From: Coriaria nepalensis
Lineage: Eukaryota; Streptophyta; Magnoliopsida; Cucurbitales; Coriariaceae
DNA length: 64,000 bases
NCBI GenBank assembly: GCA_027186245.1
Contig: CP114481.1
Span: 23,839,501 to 23,903,500 of the forward strand
Reading direction: 5' to 3'
Numbering within the stretch: position 1 is the first letter of the stretch; the number at the start of each line of letters is the position of its first letter. This document shows, one piece after another, positions 49,671 to 63,067 of this stretch. Below the pieces are notes generated by a model. That model did no database searches, was not told the DNA's origin, and worked only from the letters and a program-made list of their open reading frames with translations. The translations under genes were made by a program, and so were the position numbers.

Positions 49671-50509
49671 AATAGATAAATTACAAGTTATGTAAGAAAA
49701 TAATGTTCGAAGGGCGAAAATAGAAGTCGTTCATATTAATTTAGAATGATTTAATGACTCGAAGAGACTCAGTGACATGACTTTAAGGCTAAACAAATGC
49801 ATTGTTGCCTTCAATAGATTAACTGCAAGGTATGCACGAAAGTCATGTTTAAAGGCCGAATTTCGCTCGAAGTGATTTAGAAAGATTTAATGACTAAAAG
49901 AGACGCAATAATATGACTTTAAGGCTAAAAAATGAATAATTACCTTCAATAGATCAAGTGCAAGTTATGCATGAAAGTCGTGTTTTAAATACAAAAATAG
50001 AATTGGTTCGAAGTGCCTTCAAACAATTTAATGATCGAAAAGACTGAGTGATATGCTTTTTAATGCTAAAATAATGCATTGTTGTCTTCAATAGATAAAT
50101 TACAAGTTATGTAAGAAAATAATGTTCGAAGGGCGAAAATAGAATTCGTTCATATTAATTTAGAATGATTTAATGACTCGAAGAGACTCAGTGACATGAC
50201 TTTAAGGCTAAACAAATGCATTGTTGCTTTTAATAGATCAACTGCAAGTTACGCACGAAAGTCATGTTTAAAGGCCGAATTTCATTCGAAGTGACTTGGA
50301 ACAATTTACTAACTAAAAGAGACGCAAAAATATGAATTTGAGGCTAAAAAAATGCATAGTTGCTATCATTAGATGAATTGCAAGTTAGGCATGAAAGTCG
50401 CGTTTTAAATGCAAAAAGAGAATTGGTTCGAAGTGCCTTCAAACAATTTAATGATTGAAAAGAATGAGTGATATGCTTTTTAATGCTAAAATAATGCATT
50501 GTTGTCTTC
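49671..50509. repeat. Adjacent trimers sharing a TTCGAAGGG variant
   Basis: Trimers at 49671 and 50090 both have AATAATGTTCGAAGGGCG in A, with GTTCATATT and ACTCGAAGAGACTCAGTGACATG, at a shift of 419 bp. Their B monomers differ (subfamily 3 B, then subfamily 2 B), so the shared part is mainly A together with the preceding C (AATGATCGAAAAG). Confidence 0.72.
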
Positions 50510-52184
50510 AGTAGATTAATTACAAGTTATGTAAGAAAATAATGTTTGAAGGGCGAAAATAGAATTCGTTCGAATTAATTTAGAATGATTTAATGACTAG
50601 AAGAGACTTAGTGACATGACTTTATGGCTAAAGAAATGCATTGTTGCCTATAATAGATCAACTGCAAGTTATGCACGAAAGTCATGTTTAAAGGCCGAAT
50701 TTCGTTCGAAGTGATTTAGAAAGATTTAATGACTAAAGGAGATTCAATAATACGACTTTACGGCTAAAAAATGCATAGTTGCCATCAATTGATCAATTGC
50801 AAGTTAGGCATGAAAGTCGCGTTTTAAATGCAAAAACAGAATTAGTTCGAAGTGCCTTCAAACAATTTAATGATTGAAAAGACTGAGTGATATGCTTTTT
50901 AAAGCTAAAATAATGCATTCTTGTCTTCAATAGATTAATTACAAGTTATGTAAGAAAATAATGTTTGAAGGGCGAAAATAGAATTCGTTCGTATTAATTT
51001 AGAATGATTTAATGACTCGAGTAGACTCAGTGACAAGAGTTAAAGGCTAAACAAATGCATTGTTGCCTTCAATAGATTAACTGCAAGGTATGCACGAAAG
51101 TCATGTTCAAAGGCCAAATGTCGCTCGAAGTGATTTAGAAAGATTTAATGACTAAAAGAGACGCAATAATATGACTTTAAGGCTAAAAAATGAATGGTTA
51201 CCTTCAGTAGATCAGGTGCAAGTTATGAATCAAAGTCGTGTTTTAAATACAAAAATAGAATTGGTTCGAAGTGCCTTCAAAAAATTTAATGATTGAAAAG
51301 ACTAAGTGATATGCTTTTAATGGTAAAATAATGCATTGTTGTCTTCAGTAGATTAATTGCAAGTTATGCAAGAAAATAATGTTTGAAGGGCGAAAATAGA
51401 ATTCGTTCGAATTAATTGAGAATGATTTAATGACTAGAAGAGACTTAGTGACATGACTTTAAGGCTAAACAAATGCATTGTTGCCTATAATAGATCAACT
51501 GCAAGTTATGCACGAAAGTCATGTTTAAAGGCCGAATTTCGTTCGAAGTGATTTAGAAAGATTTAATGACTAAAGGAGATTCAATAATACGACTTTACGG
51601 CTAAAAAATGCATAGTTGCCATCAATTGATCAATTGCAAGTTAGGCATGAAAGTCGCGTTTTAAATGCAAAAAGAGAATTAGTTCGAAGTGCCTTCAAAC
51701 TATTTAATGATTGAAAAGACTGAGTGATATGCTTTTTAAAGCTAAAATAATGCATTCTTGTCTTCAATAGATTAATTACAAGTTATGTAAGAAAATAATG
51801 TTTGAAGGGCGAAAATAGAATTCGTTCGTATTAATTTAGAATGATTTAATGACTCGAGTAGACTCAGTGACAAGACTTAAAGGCTAAACAAATGCATTGT
51901 TGCCTTCAATAGATTAACTGCAAGTTATGCACGAAAGTCATGTTTAAAGGCCGAATTTCGCTCGAAGTGATTTAGAAAGATTTAATGACTAAAAGAGACG
52001 CAATAATATGACTTTAAGGGTAAAAAATGAATAGTTACCTTCAATAGATCAAGTGCAAGTTATGCATGAAAGTCGTGTTTTAAATACAAAAATAGAATTG
52101 GTTCGAAGTGCCTTCAAACAATTTAATGATTGAAAAGACTGCGTGAGATGCTTTTTAAGGCTAAAATAATGCATTGTTGTTTTC
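50510..52184. repeat. Direct duplication at 837 bp spacing (2 trimers)
   Basis: Units 50510 and 50929 correspond to 51347 and 51766. Shared private marks: GGAGATTCAATAATACG (50738, 51575), CATCAATTGATCAATTGC, and ACTCGAGTAGACTCAGTGACAAG. The 837 bp spacing, two short of the usual 839, partly reflects a lost T in ATGCTTTTAATGG near 51312. Confidence 0.8.
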
Positions 52185-53862
52185 AATAGATTAATTACAA
52201 GTTATGTAAGAAAATAATGTTTGAAGGGCGAAAATAGAATTCGTTCATATTAATTTAGAATGATTTAATGACTAGAAGAGACTTAGTGGCATGACTTTAA
52301 GGCTAAACAATTGCATTGTTGCCTATAATAGATCAACTGCAAGTTATGCACGAAAGTCATGTTTAAAAGCCGAATTTCGTTCGAAGTGATTTAGAAAGAT
52401 TTAATGACTAAAGGAGATGCAATAATACGACTTTACGGCTAAAAAATGCATAGTTTCCATCAATAGATCAATTGCAAGTTAGGCATGAAAGTCGCGTTTT
52501 AAATGCAAAAAGAGAATTAGTTCGAAGTGCCTTCAAACAATTTAATGATTGAAAAGACTGAGTGATATGCTTTTTAAGGCTAAAATAATGCATTGTTGTC
52601 TTCAATAGATTAATTACAAGTTATGTAAGAAAATAATGTTTGCAGGGCAAAAATAGAATTCGTTCATATTAATTTAGAATGATTTAATGACTAGAAGAGA
52701 CTTAGTGAGATGACTTTAAGGCTAAACAAATGCATTTTTGCCTATAATAGATCAACTGCAAGTTATGCACGAAAGTCAAGTTTAAAGGCCGAATTTCGTT
52801 CGAAGTGATTTAGAATGATTTACTGATTAAAAAAGACGCAAAAATATGAATTTAAGGCTAAAAAAATGCATAGTTGCTATCATTAAATGAATTGCAATTT
52901 AGGCATGAAACTCGCGTTTTAAATGCAAAAATAGAATTGGTTCGAAGTGCTTTTAAACAATTTAATGATTGAAAAGACTGAGTGATATGCTTTTTAATGC
53001 TAAAATAATGCATGGTTGTCTTCAATAGATTAACTACAAGTTATGTAAGAAAATAATGTTTGAAGGGCGAAAACAGAATTTGTTCCTATTAATTTAGAAT
53101 GATTTAATGACTCGAAGAGACTCAGGGACAGGACTTAAAGGCTAAACAAATGCATTGTTGCTTTTAATAGATCAACTGCAAGTTACGCACGAAAGTCATG
53201 TTTAAAGGCCGAATTTCATTCGAAGTGACTTGGAACGATTTACTAACTAAAAGAGATGCAAAAATATGAATTTAAGGCTAAAAAAATGCATAGTTGCCAT
53301 CAATAGATCAACTGCAAGTTATGCGTGAAAGTCGCGTTTTAAATGTAACAAGAGAATTGGTTCGAAGTGCCTTCCAACAATTTAATGATTGAAAAGACTG
53401 AATGATATGCTTTTTAATGGTAAAATAATGCGTTGTTGTCTTCAATAGATTAATTACAAGTTATGTAACAAAATAATGTTTGAAGGGCGAAAATAGAATT
53501 CGTCCGAATTAATTTAGAATGATTTAATGACTAGAAGAGACTTAGTGACATGACTTTAAGGCTAAACAAATGCATTGTTGCCTATAATAGATCAACTGCA
53601 AGTTATGCACGAAAGTCTTGTTTAAAGGCCGAATTTCGTTCGAAGTGATTTAGAAAGATTTAATGACTAAAGGAGATGCAATAATACGACTTTACGGCTA
53701 AAAAATGTATAGTTTCCATCAATAGATCAATTGCAAGTTAGGCATGAAAGTCGAGTTTTAAATGCAAAAAGAGAATTAGTTCGAAGTGCCTTCAAACAAT
53801 TTAATGATTGAAAAGACTGAGTGATATGCTTTTTAAAGCTAAAATAATGCATTCTAGTCTTC

Positions 53863-56800
53863 AATAGATTAATTGCAAGTTATGCAAGAAAATAATGTTT
53901 GAAGGGCGAAAATAGAATTCGTTCGAATTAATTGAGAATGATTTAATGACTAGAAGAGACTTAGTGACATGACTTTAAGGCTAAACAAATGCATTGTTGT
54001 CTATAATAGATCAACTGCAAGTTATGCACGAAAGTCATGTGTAATGGCCGAATTTCATTCGAAGTGATTTAGAAAGATTTAATTATTAAAGGAGATGCAA
54101 TAATACGACTTTACGGCTAAAAAATGCATAGTTTCCCTCAATATATCAATTGCAAGTTAGGCATGAAAGTCGCGTTTTTAATGCAAAAAGAGAATTGGTT
54201 CGAAGTGCCTTCAAATAATTTAATGATTGAAAAGACTAAGTGATATGCTTTTTAAAGCTAAAATAATGCATTCTTGTCTTCAATAGATTAATTAGAAGTT
54301 CTGTAAGAAAATAATGTTTGAAGGGCGAAAATAGAATTCGTTCGTATTAATTTAGAATGATTTAATGACTCGAATAGACTCAGTGACAGGACTTAAAGGC
54401 TAAACAAATGCATTGTTGCCTTCAATAGATTAACTGCAAGTTATGCACGAAAGTCATGTGTAAAGGCCGAATTTCGTTCGAAGTGATTTAGAAAGATTTA
54501 CTGATTAAAAGACACGAAAAAATATGACTTTAAGGCTAAAAAAATGCATAGTTGCCATCAATAGATCAATTGCAAGTTAGGCATGAAAGTCGCGTTTTAA
54601 ATGCAAAAAGAGAATTGGTTCGAAATGCCTTCAAACAATTTAATGATTGAAAAGACTGAGTGATATGCTTTTTAATGCTAAAATAATGCATTGTTGTCTT
54701 CAATAGATAAATTACAAGTTATGTAAGAAAATAATGCTTGAAGGGCGAAAATAGAATTCGTTCGAATTAATTTAGAACGATTTAATGACTAGAAGAGACT
54801 TAGTGACATGACTTTATGGCTAAACAAATGCATTGTTGCCTATAATACATCAACTGCAAGTTATGCACGAAAGTCATGTTTAATGGCCTAATTTCGTTCG
54901 AAGTGATTTAGAAAGATTTAATGACTAAAGGAGATGCAATAATACGACTTTACGGCTAAAAAATGCATAGTTTCCATCAATAGATCAATTGCAAGTTAGG
55001 CATGAAAGTCGCGTTTTAAATGCAAAAAGAGAATTAGTTCGAAGTGCCTTCAAACAATTTAAGGATTGAAAAGACTGAGTGATATGCTTTTTAAAGCTAA
55101 AATAATGCATTCTTGTCTTCAATAGATTAATTAGAAGTTATGTAAGAAAATAATGTTTGAAGGGCGAAAATAGAATTCGTTCGTATTAATTTAGAATGAT
55201 TTAATGACTCGAATAGACTCAGTGACAGGACTTAAAGGCTAAACAAATGCATTGTTGCCTTCAATAGATTAACTGCAAGTTATGCACGAAAGTCATGTGT
55301 AATGGCCGAATTTCGCTCGAAGTGATTTAGAAAGATTTAATGACTAAAAAAGACGCAATAATATGACTTTAAGGGTAAAAAATGAATAGTTACCTTCAAT
55401 AGATCAATTGCAAGTTATGCATGAAAGTCGTGTTTTAAATACAAAAATAGAGTTGGTTCGAAGTGCCTTCAAACAATTTAATGATTGAGAAGAATGAGTG
55501 ATATGCATTTTAATGCTAAAATAATGCATTGTTGTCTTCAGTAGATTAATTACAAGTTATGTAAGAAAATAATGTTTGAAGGGCGAAAATGGAATTCGTT
55601 CGAATTAATTTAGAACGATTTAATGACTAGAAGAGACTTAGTGACATGACTTTAAGGCTAAACAAATGCATTGTTGCCTATAATAGATCAACTGCAAGTT
55701 ATGCACGAAAGTCAAGTTTAAAGGCCGAATTTCGTTCGAAGTGATTTAGAATGATTTACTGCCTAAAAGAGACGCAAAAATATGACTTTAAGGCTAAAAA
55801 AATGCATATTTGCCATCAATAGATCAATTTCAAGTTAGGCATGAAAGTCGCGTTTTAAATGCAAAAAGAGAATTGGTTCGAAGTGCCTTCAAACAATTTA
55901 ATGATTGAAAAGACTGAGTGATATGCTTTTTAATGCTAGAATAATGCATTGTTGTCTTCAGTAGATTAATTACAAGTTATGCAAGAAAATAATGTTTGAA
56001 AGGCGAAAATAGAATTCGTTCGAATTAATTGAGAATGATTTAATGACTAGAAGAGACTTAGTGACATGACTTTAAGGCTAAACAAATGCATTGTTGCCTA
56101 TAATAGATCAACTGCAAGTTATGCACGAAAGTCATGTTTAAAGGCCGAATTTCGTTCGAAGTGATTTAGAAAGATTTAATGACTAAAGGAGATGCAATAA
56201 TACGACTTTACGGCTAAAAAATGCATAGTTTCCATCAATAGATCAATTGCAAGTTAGGCATGAAAGTCGCGTTTTAAATGCAAAAAGAGAATTAGTTCGA
56301 AGTGCCTTCAAACAATTTAATGATTGAAAAGACTGAGTGATATGCTTTTTAAAGCTAAAATAATGCATTCTTGTCTTCAATAGATTAATTACAAGTTATG
56401 TAAGAAAATAATGTTTGAAGGGCGAAAATTGAATTCGTTCGTATTAATTTAGAATGATTGAATGACTCGAATAGACTCAGTGACAGGACTTAAAGGCTAA
56501 ACAAATGCATTGTTGCCTTCAATAGATTAACTGCAAGTTATGCACGAAAGTCATGTGTAAAGGCCGAATTTCGTTCGAAGTGATTTAGAAAGATTTACTG
56601 ATTAAAAGAGACGAAAAAATATGACTTTAAGGCTAAAAAAATGCATAGTTGCCATCAATAGATCAATTGCAAGTTAGGCATGAAAGTCGCGTTTTAAATG
56701 CAAAAAGAGAATTGGTTCGAAGTGCCTTCAAACAATTTAATGATTGAAAAGACTGAGTGATATGCTTTTTAATGCTAAAATAATGCATTGTTGTCTTCAA

Positions 56801-56954
56801 TAGATAAATTACAAGTTATGTAAGAAAATAATGCTTGAAGGGCGAAAATAGAATTCGTTCGAATTAATTTAGAACGATTTAATGACTAGAAGAGACTTAG
56901 TGACATGACTTTACGGCTAAACAAATGCATTGTTGCCTATAATACATCAACTGC
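53863..56954. repeat. Two related segments 2,097 bp apart
   Basis: 53863-54857 resembles 55960-56954. Marks: AATAATGCTTGAAGGGCG (54732, 56829), TATAATACATCAACTGC (about 54841, 56938), GTGTAAAGGCCG with ACGAAAAAATATG, and AACGATTTAATGACTAG. Divergence (TTAGAAGTTCTG versus TTACAAGTTATG) is greater than in the 32-48 kb HORs, so this is an older five-trimer duplication. Confidence 0.7.
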
Positions 56955-58318
56955 AAGTTACGCACGAAAGCCATGTTTAAAGGCCGAATTTCATTCGAAG
57001 TGATTTTGAACGATTTAATGACTAAAGGAGATGCAATAATACGACTTTAAAGCTAAAAAAATGCATAGTTGCCATCAATAGATCAATTGCAAGTTAGGCA
57101 TGAAAGTCGCGTTTTAAATGCAAAAAGAGAATTGGTTCAAAGTGCCTTCAAACAATTTAATGATTGAAAAGACTGAGTGATATGCTTTTTAATGCTAAAA
57201 TAATGCATTGTTGTCTTCAATAGATAAATTACAAGTTATGTAAGAAAATAATGTTTGAAGGGCGAAAGTAGAATTCGTTCATATTAATTTAGAATGATTT
57301 AATGACTCGAAGAGACTCAGTGATATGACTTTAAGGCTAAACAAATGCATTGTTGCTTTTAATAGATCAACTGCAACTTACGCACGAAAGCCATGTTTAA
57401 TGGCCGAATTTCATTCGAAGTGATTTTGAACGATTTAATGACTAAAGGAGATGCAATAATACGACTTTAAGGCTAAAAAAATGCATAGTTGCCATCAATA
57501 GATCAATTGCAAGTTAGGCATGAAAGTCGCATTTTAAATGCAAAAAGAGAATTGGTTCGAAGTGCCTTCAAACAATTTAATGATTGAAAAGACTGAGTGA
57601 TATGCTTTTTAATGCTAAAATAATGCATTGTTGTCTTCAGTAGATTAATTACAAATTATGTAACAAAATAATGTTTGTAGGGCGAAAATAGAATTCGTTC
57701 GAATTAATTTAGAATGATTTAATGACTAGAAGAGACTTAGTGGCATGATTTTAAGGCTAAACAAATGCATTGTTGCCTATAATAGATCAACTGCTAGTTA
57801 CGCACGAAAGCCATGTTTAAAGGCCGAATTTCATTCGAAGTGATTTTGAACGATTTAATGACTAAAGGAGATGCAATAATACGACTTTAAAGCTAAAAAA
57901 ATGCATAGTTCCCATCAATAGATCAATTGCAAGTTAGGCATGAAAGTCGCGTTTAAAATGCAAAAAGAGAATTGGTTCAAAGTGCCTTCAAACAATTTAA
58001 TGATTGAAAAGACTGAGTGATATGCTTTTTAATGCTAAAATAATGCATTGTTGTCTTCAATAGATAAATTACAAGTTATGTAAGAAAATAATGTTTGAAG
58101 GGCGAAAGTAGAATTCGTTCATATTAATTTAGAATGATTTAATGACTCGAAGAGACTCAGTGATATGACTTTAAGGCTAAACAAATGCATTGTTGCTTTT
58201 AATAGATCAACTGCAACTTACGCACGAAAGCCATGTTTAAAGGCCGAATTTCATTCGAAGTGATTTTGAACGATATAATGACTAAAGGAGATGCAATAAT
58301 ACGACCTTAAGGCTAAAA
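56955..58318. repeat. Direct duplication at 840 bp spacing
   Basis: About 56955-57478 matches 57795-58318. Shared marks are AGTGATTTTGAACGATTTAATG, TTTAAAGCTAAAAAAATGC and GGTTCAAAGTGCC (57135, 57975), and GGGCGAAAGTAG (about 57260, 58100). It comprises two trimers in each copy with isolated differences (GTTGCC versus GTTCCC, GTTTTAAATG versus GTTTAAAATG). Confidence 0.78.
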
Positions 58319-58767
58319 AAATGCATAGTTGCCATCAATAGACCAACTGCAAGTTAGGCATGAAAGTCACGTTTTAAATGCAAAAAGAGAATTGGTTCGA
58401 AGTGCCTTCAAACAATTTAATGATTGAAAAGACTGAGTGATATGCTTTTTAATGCTAAAATAATGCATTGTTGTCTTCAGTAGATTAATTGCAAGTTATG
58501 CAAGAAAATAATGTTTGAAGGGCGAAAATAGAATTCGTTCGAATTAATTGAGAATGATTTAATGACTAGAAGAGACTTAGTGACATGACTTTAAGGCTAA
58601 ACAAATGCATTGTTGCCTATAATAGATCAACTGCAAGTTATGCACGAAAGTCAAGTTTAAAGGCCGAATTTCGTTCGAAGTGATTTAGAATGATTTACTG
58701 ATTAAAAGAGACGCAAAAATATGACTTTAAGGCTAAAAAAATGCATAGTTGGCATCAATAGATCAAC

Positions 58768-60130
58768 TGCAAGTTATGCATGAAAGTCGCGTTTTAAATG
58801 CAAAAAGAGAATTGGTTCGAAGTGCCTTCAAACAATTTAATGATTGAAAAGACTGAGTGATATGCTTTTTATAGCTAAAATAATGCATTCTTGTCTTCAA
58901 TAGATTAATTACAAGTTATGTAAGAAAATAATGTTTGAAGGGCGAAAATAGAATTCATTCATATTAATTTAGAATGATTTAATGACTCGAAGAGACTCAG
59001 TGATATGACTTTAAGGCTAAACAAATGCATTGTTGCTTTTAATAGATCAACTGCAAGTTACGCACGAAAGTCATGTTCAAAGGCCGAATTTCGTTCGAAG
59101 TGATTTAGAATGATTTAATGACTAAAGGTGATGAAATAGTACGACTTTACGGCTAAAAAATGCATAGTTGCCATCAATAGATAAGTTGCAACTTAGGCAC
59201 GAAAGTCGCGTTTTAAATGCGAAAAGAGAATTAGTTCGAAGTGCCTTCAAATAATTTAATGATTGAAAAGACTGAGTGATATGCTTTTTAATGCTAAAAT
59301 AATGCATTGTTGTCTTCAATAGATAAATTACATGTCATGTAAGAAAATAATGTTTGAAGGCGAAAATGGAATTCGTTCATATTAATTTAGAATGATTTAA
59401 TGACTCTAAGAGACTCAGTGATATGACTTTAAGGCTAAACAAATGCATTGTTGCTTTTAATAGATCAACTGCAAGTTACGCAGGAAACTTAAGTTTAAAG
59501 GCCGAATTTTGTTCGAAGTGATTTAGAATGATTTACTGATTAAAAGAGACGCAAAAGTATGACTTTAAGGCCAAAAAAATGCATAGTTGCCATCAATAGA
59601 TCAATTGCAAGTTAGGCATGAAAGTCGCGTTTTAAATGCAAAAAGCGAATTAGTTCGAAGTGCCTTCAAACAATTTAATGATTGAAAAGATTGAGTGATA
59701 TGCTTTTTATAGCTAAAATAATGCATTCTTGTCTTCAATAGATTAATTACAAGTTACGTAAGAAAATAATGTTTGAAGGGCGAAAATAGAATTCGTTGGT
59801 ATTAATTTAGAATGATTTAATGACTCGAATAGACTCAGTAACAGGACTTAAAGGCTAAACAAATGCATTGTTGCCTTCAATAGATTAACAGCAAGTTATG
59901 CACGAAAGTCGTGTTTAAAGGCCGAATTTCGTTCGAAGTGATTTAGAATGATTTGCTGATTAAAAGAGACGCAAAAATATGACTTTAAGGCTAAAAAAAT
60001 GCATAGTTGCCATCAATAGATCAATTGCAAGTTAGGCATGAAAGTCGCGTTTTAAATGTAAAAAGAGAATTAGTTCGAAGTGCCTTCAAACAATTTAATG
60101 ATTGAAAAGACTGAGTGATATGCTTTTTAT
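58768..60130. repeat. 1,363 bp segment, copy 1, repeated 2,937 bp downstream
   Basis: It matches 61705-63067 with no difference that I could see. It carries several marks found only in this pair: GAAGGCGAAAATGG (59356; a base missing from the usual GGGCG), CAGGAAACTTAAG (59481), AAAAAGCGAATTAG, TTACGTAAG and ATTAACAGCAAG. The left edge is CAACTGC versus CAAGTGC at 58767; the right edge is TATTGC versus TATAGC at 60131. Confidence 0.92.
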
Positions 60131-61704
60131 TGCTAAAATAATGCATTGTTGTCTTCAGTAGATTAATTGCAAGTTATGCAAGAAAATAATGTTTGTAGGG
60201 CGAAAATAGAATTCGTTCGAATTAATTTAGAATGATTTAATGACTAGAAGAGACTTAGTGGCATGATTTTAAGGCTAAACAAATGCATTGTTGCCTATAA
60301 TAGATCAACTGCTAGTTACGCACGAAAGCCATGTTTAAAGGCCGAATTTCATTCGAAGTGACTTGGAACGATTTACAAACTAAAAGAGACGCAAAAATAT
60401 GAATTTAAGGCTAAAAAAATGCATAGTTGGCATCAATAGATCAACTGCAAGTTATGCATGAAAGTCGCGTTTTAAATGCAAAAAGAGAATTGGTTCGAAG
60501 TGCGTTCAAACAATTTAATGATTGAAAAGACTGATTGATATGCTTTTTAATGCTAAAATAATGCATTGTTGTCTTCAGCAGATTAATTACAAATTATGTA
60601 AGAAAATAATGTTTGTAGGGCGAAAATAGAATTCGTTCGAATTAATTTGGAAGGATTTAATGACTAGAAGGGACTCAGTGATATGACTTTAAGGCTAAAC
60701 AAATGCATTGTTGCTTTTAATAGATCAACTGCAAGTTACGCACGAAAGTCATGTTTAAAGGCCGAATTTCATTCGAAGTGACTTGGAACGATTTACTAAC
60801 TAAAAGAGACGCAAAAACATGAATTTAAGGCAAAAAAAATGCATAGTTGCCATCAATAGATCAACTGCAAGTTATGGATGAAAGTCGCGTTTTAAATGCA
60901 AAAAGAGAATTGGTTCGAAGTGCCTTCAAACAATTTAATGATTGAAAAGACTGAGTGATATGCTTTTTAATGCTAAAATAATGCATTGTTGTCTTCAATA
61001 GATAAATTACAAGTTATGTAAGAAAATAATGTTTGAAGGGCGAAAATAGAATTCGTTCATATTAATCTAGAATGATTTAATGACTCGAAGAGACTCAGTG
61101 ATATGACTTTAAGGCTAAACAAATGCACTGCTGCTTTTAATAGATCAACTGCAAGTTACGCACGAAAGTCGTGTTTAAAGGCCGAATTTCGTTCGAAGTG
61201 ATTTAGAATGATTTACTAATTAAAAGAGACGCAAAATTATGACTTTAAGGCTAAAAAAATGCATAGTTGCCATCAATAGATCAATTGCAAGTTAGGCATG
61301 AAAGTCGCGTTTTAAATGCAAAAAGAGAATAAGTTCGAAGTGCCTTCAAACAATTTAATGATTGAAAAGACTGAGTGATATGCTTTTTATGGCTAAAATA
61401 ATGCATTCTTGTCTTCAATAGATTAATTACAAGTTATGTAAGAAAATAATGTTTGAAGGGCGAAAATAGAATTCGTTGGTATTAATTTAGAATGATTTAA
61501 TGACTCGAATAGACTCAGTAACAGGACTTAAAGGCTAAACAAATGCATTGTTGCCTTCAATAGATTAACTGCAAGTTATGCACGAAAGTCATGTTTAAAG
61601 GCCGAATTTCGCTCGAAGTGATTTAGAAAGATTTAATGACTAAAAGAGACGCAATAATATGACTTTAAGGCTAAAAAATGAATAGTTACCATCAATAGAT
61701 CAAG
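60131..61704. repeat. Trimers between the two 1,363 bp copies
   Basis: Trimers of subfamilies 1 and 2, with a subfamily 3 unit at 61417. The A at 61417 (GTTGGTATT with CAGTAACAGG) matches 59737 at 1,680 bp and also 62674, so this spacer contains a third copy of part of the same set. With the flanking copies it makes one 2,937 bp, seven-trimer period. Confidence 0.78.
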
Positions 61705-63067
61705 TGCAAGTTATGCATGAAAGTCGCGTTTTAAATGCAAAAAGAGAATTGGTTCGAAGTGCCTTCAAACAATTTAATGATTGAAAAGACTGAGTGATAT
61801 GCTTTTTATAGCTAAAATAATGCATTCTTGTCTTCAATAGATTAATTACAAGTTATGTAAGAAAATAATGTTTGAAGGGCGAAAATAGAATTCATTCATA
61901 TTAATTTAGAATGATTTAATGACTCGAAGAGACTCAGTGATATGACTTTAAGGCTAAACAAATGCATTGTTGCTTTTAATAGATCAACTGCAAGTTACGC
62001 ACGAAAGTCATGTTCAAAGGCCGAATTTCGTTCGAAGTGATTTAGAATGATTTAATGACTAAAGGTGATGAAATAGTACGACTTTACGGCTAAAAAATGC
62101 ATAGTTGCCATCAATAGATAAGTTGCAACTTAGGCACGAAAGTCGCGTTTTAAATGCGAAAAGAGAATTAGTTCGAAGTGCCTTCAAATAATTTAATGAT
62201 TGAAAAGACTGAGTGATATGCTTTTTAATGCTAAAATAATGCATTGTTGTCTTCAATAGATAAATTACATGTCATGTAAGAAAATAATGTTTGAAGGCGA
62301 AAATGGAATTCGTTCATATTAATTTAGAATGATTTAATGACTCTAAGAGACTCAGTGATATGACTTTAAGGCTAAACAAATGCATTGTTGCTTTTAATAG
62401 ATCAACTGCAAGTTACGCAGGAAACTTAAGTTTAAAGGCCGAATTTTGTTCGAAGTGATTTAGAATGATTTACTGATTAAAAGAGACGCAAAAGTATGAC
62501 TTTAAGGCCAAAAAAATGCATAGTTGCCATCAATAGATCAATTGCAAGTTAGGCATGAAAGTCGCGTTTTAAATGCAAAAAGCGAATTAGTTCGAAGTGC
62601 CTTCAAACAATTTAATGATTGAAAAGATTGAGTGATATGCTTTTTATAGCTAAAATAATGCATTCTTGTCTTCAATAGATTAATTACAAGTTACGTAAGA
62701 AAATAATGTTTGAAGGGCGAAAATAGAATTCGTTGGTATTAATTTAGAATGATTTAATGACTCGAATAGACTCAGTAACAGGACTTAAAGGCTAAACAAA
62801 TGCATTGTTGCCTTCAATAGATTAACAGCAAGTTATGCACGAAAGTCGTGTTTAAAGGCCGAATTTCGTTCGAAGTGATTTAGAATGATTTGCTGATTAA
62901 AAGAGACGCAAAAATATGACTTTAAGGCTAAAAAAATGCATAGTTGCCATCAATAGATCAATTGCAAGTTAGGCATGAAAGTCGCGTTTTAAATGTAAAA
63001 AGAGAATTAGTTCGAAGTGCCTTCAAACAATTTAATGATTGAAAAGACTGAGTGATATGCTTTTTAT
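61705..63067. repeat. 1,363 bp segment, copy 2
   Basis: Second copy of 58768-60130 at +2,937 bp. The apparent perfection over 1,363 bp, in a region whose other trimers differ freely, points to a recent duplication or a local assembly duplication. The downstream 63068-64000 returns to ordinary mixed trimers and runs off the window end inside an A monomer. Confidence 0.92.

Larger units (their letters stand above)
48832..58767. repeat. Diverged trimer domain without long regular HOR
   Basis: About 24 trimers mixing subfamilies 1, 2 and 3 in no fixed long order. Single-trimer variants are more frequent here (for example GAAGGAAAAATATG near 49482, GTTCCTATT near 53073, TTAGAAGTTCTG near 54292, GTGTAATGGCC near 54038). 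Trimer spacing stays at 418-420 bp. Only small duplications are visible and they are listed separately. It resembles an older flank, or an array segment not recently amplified. Confidence 0.8.

Noticed and set aside
59122..59319. Minus-strand open frame of 65 codons
   Set aside because: It lies wholly in satellite monomers and starts at TTG, not ATG. It is open because GATCAATTGC became GATAAGTTGC, which removes a TGA found in the equivalent frame of other copies. No domain, no sequence conservation and no coding signal; not a gene.
62059..62256. Second identical 65-codon minus-strand frame
   Set aside because: It is the 2,937 bp duplicate of the frame at 59122-59319. Its identity reflects DNA duplication, not selection on a protein.
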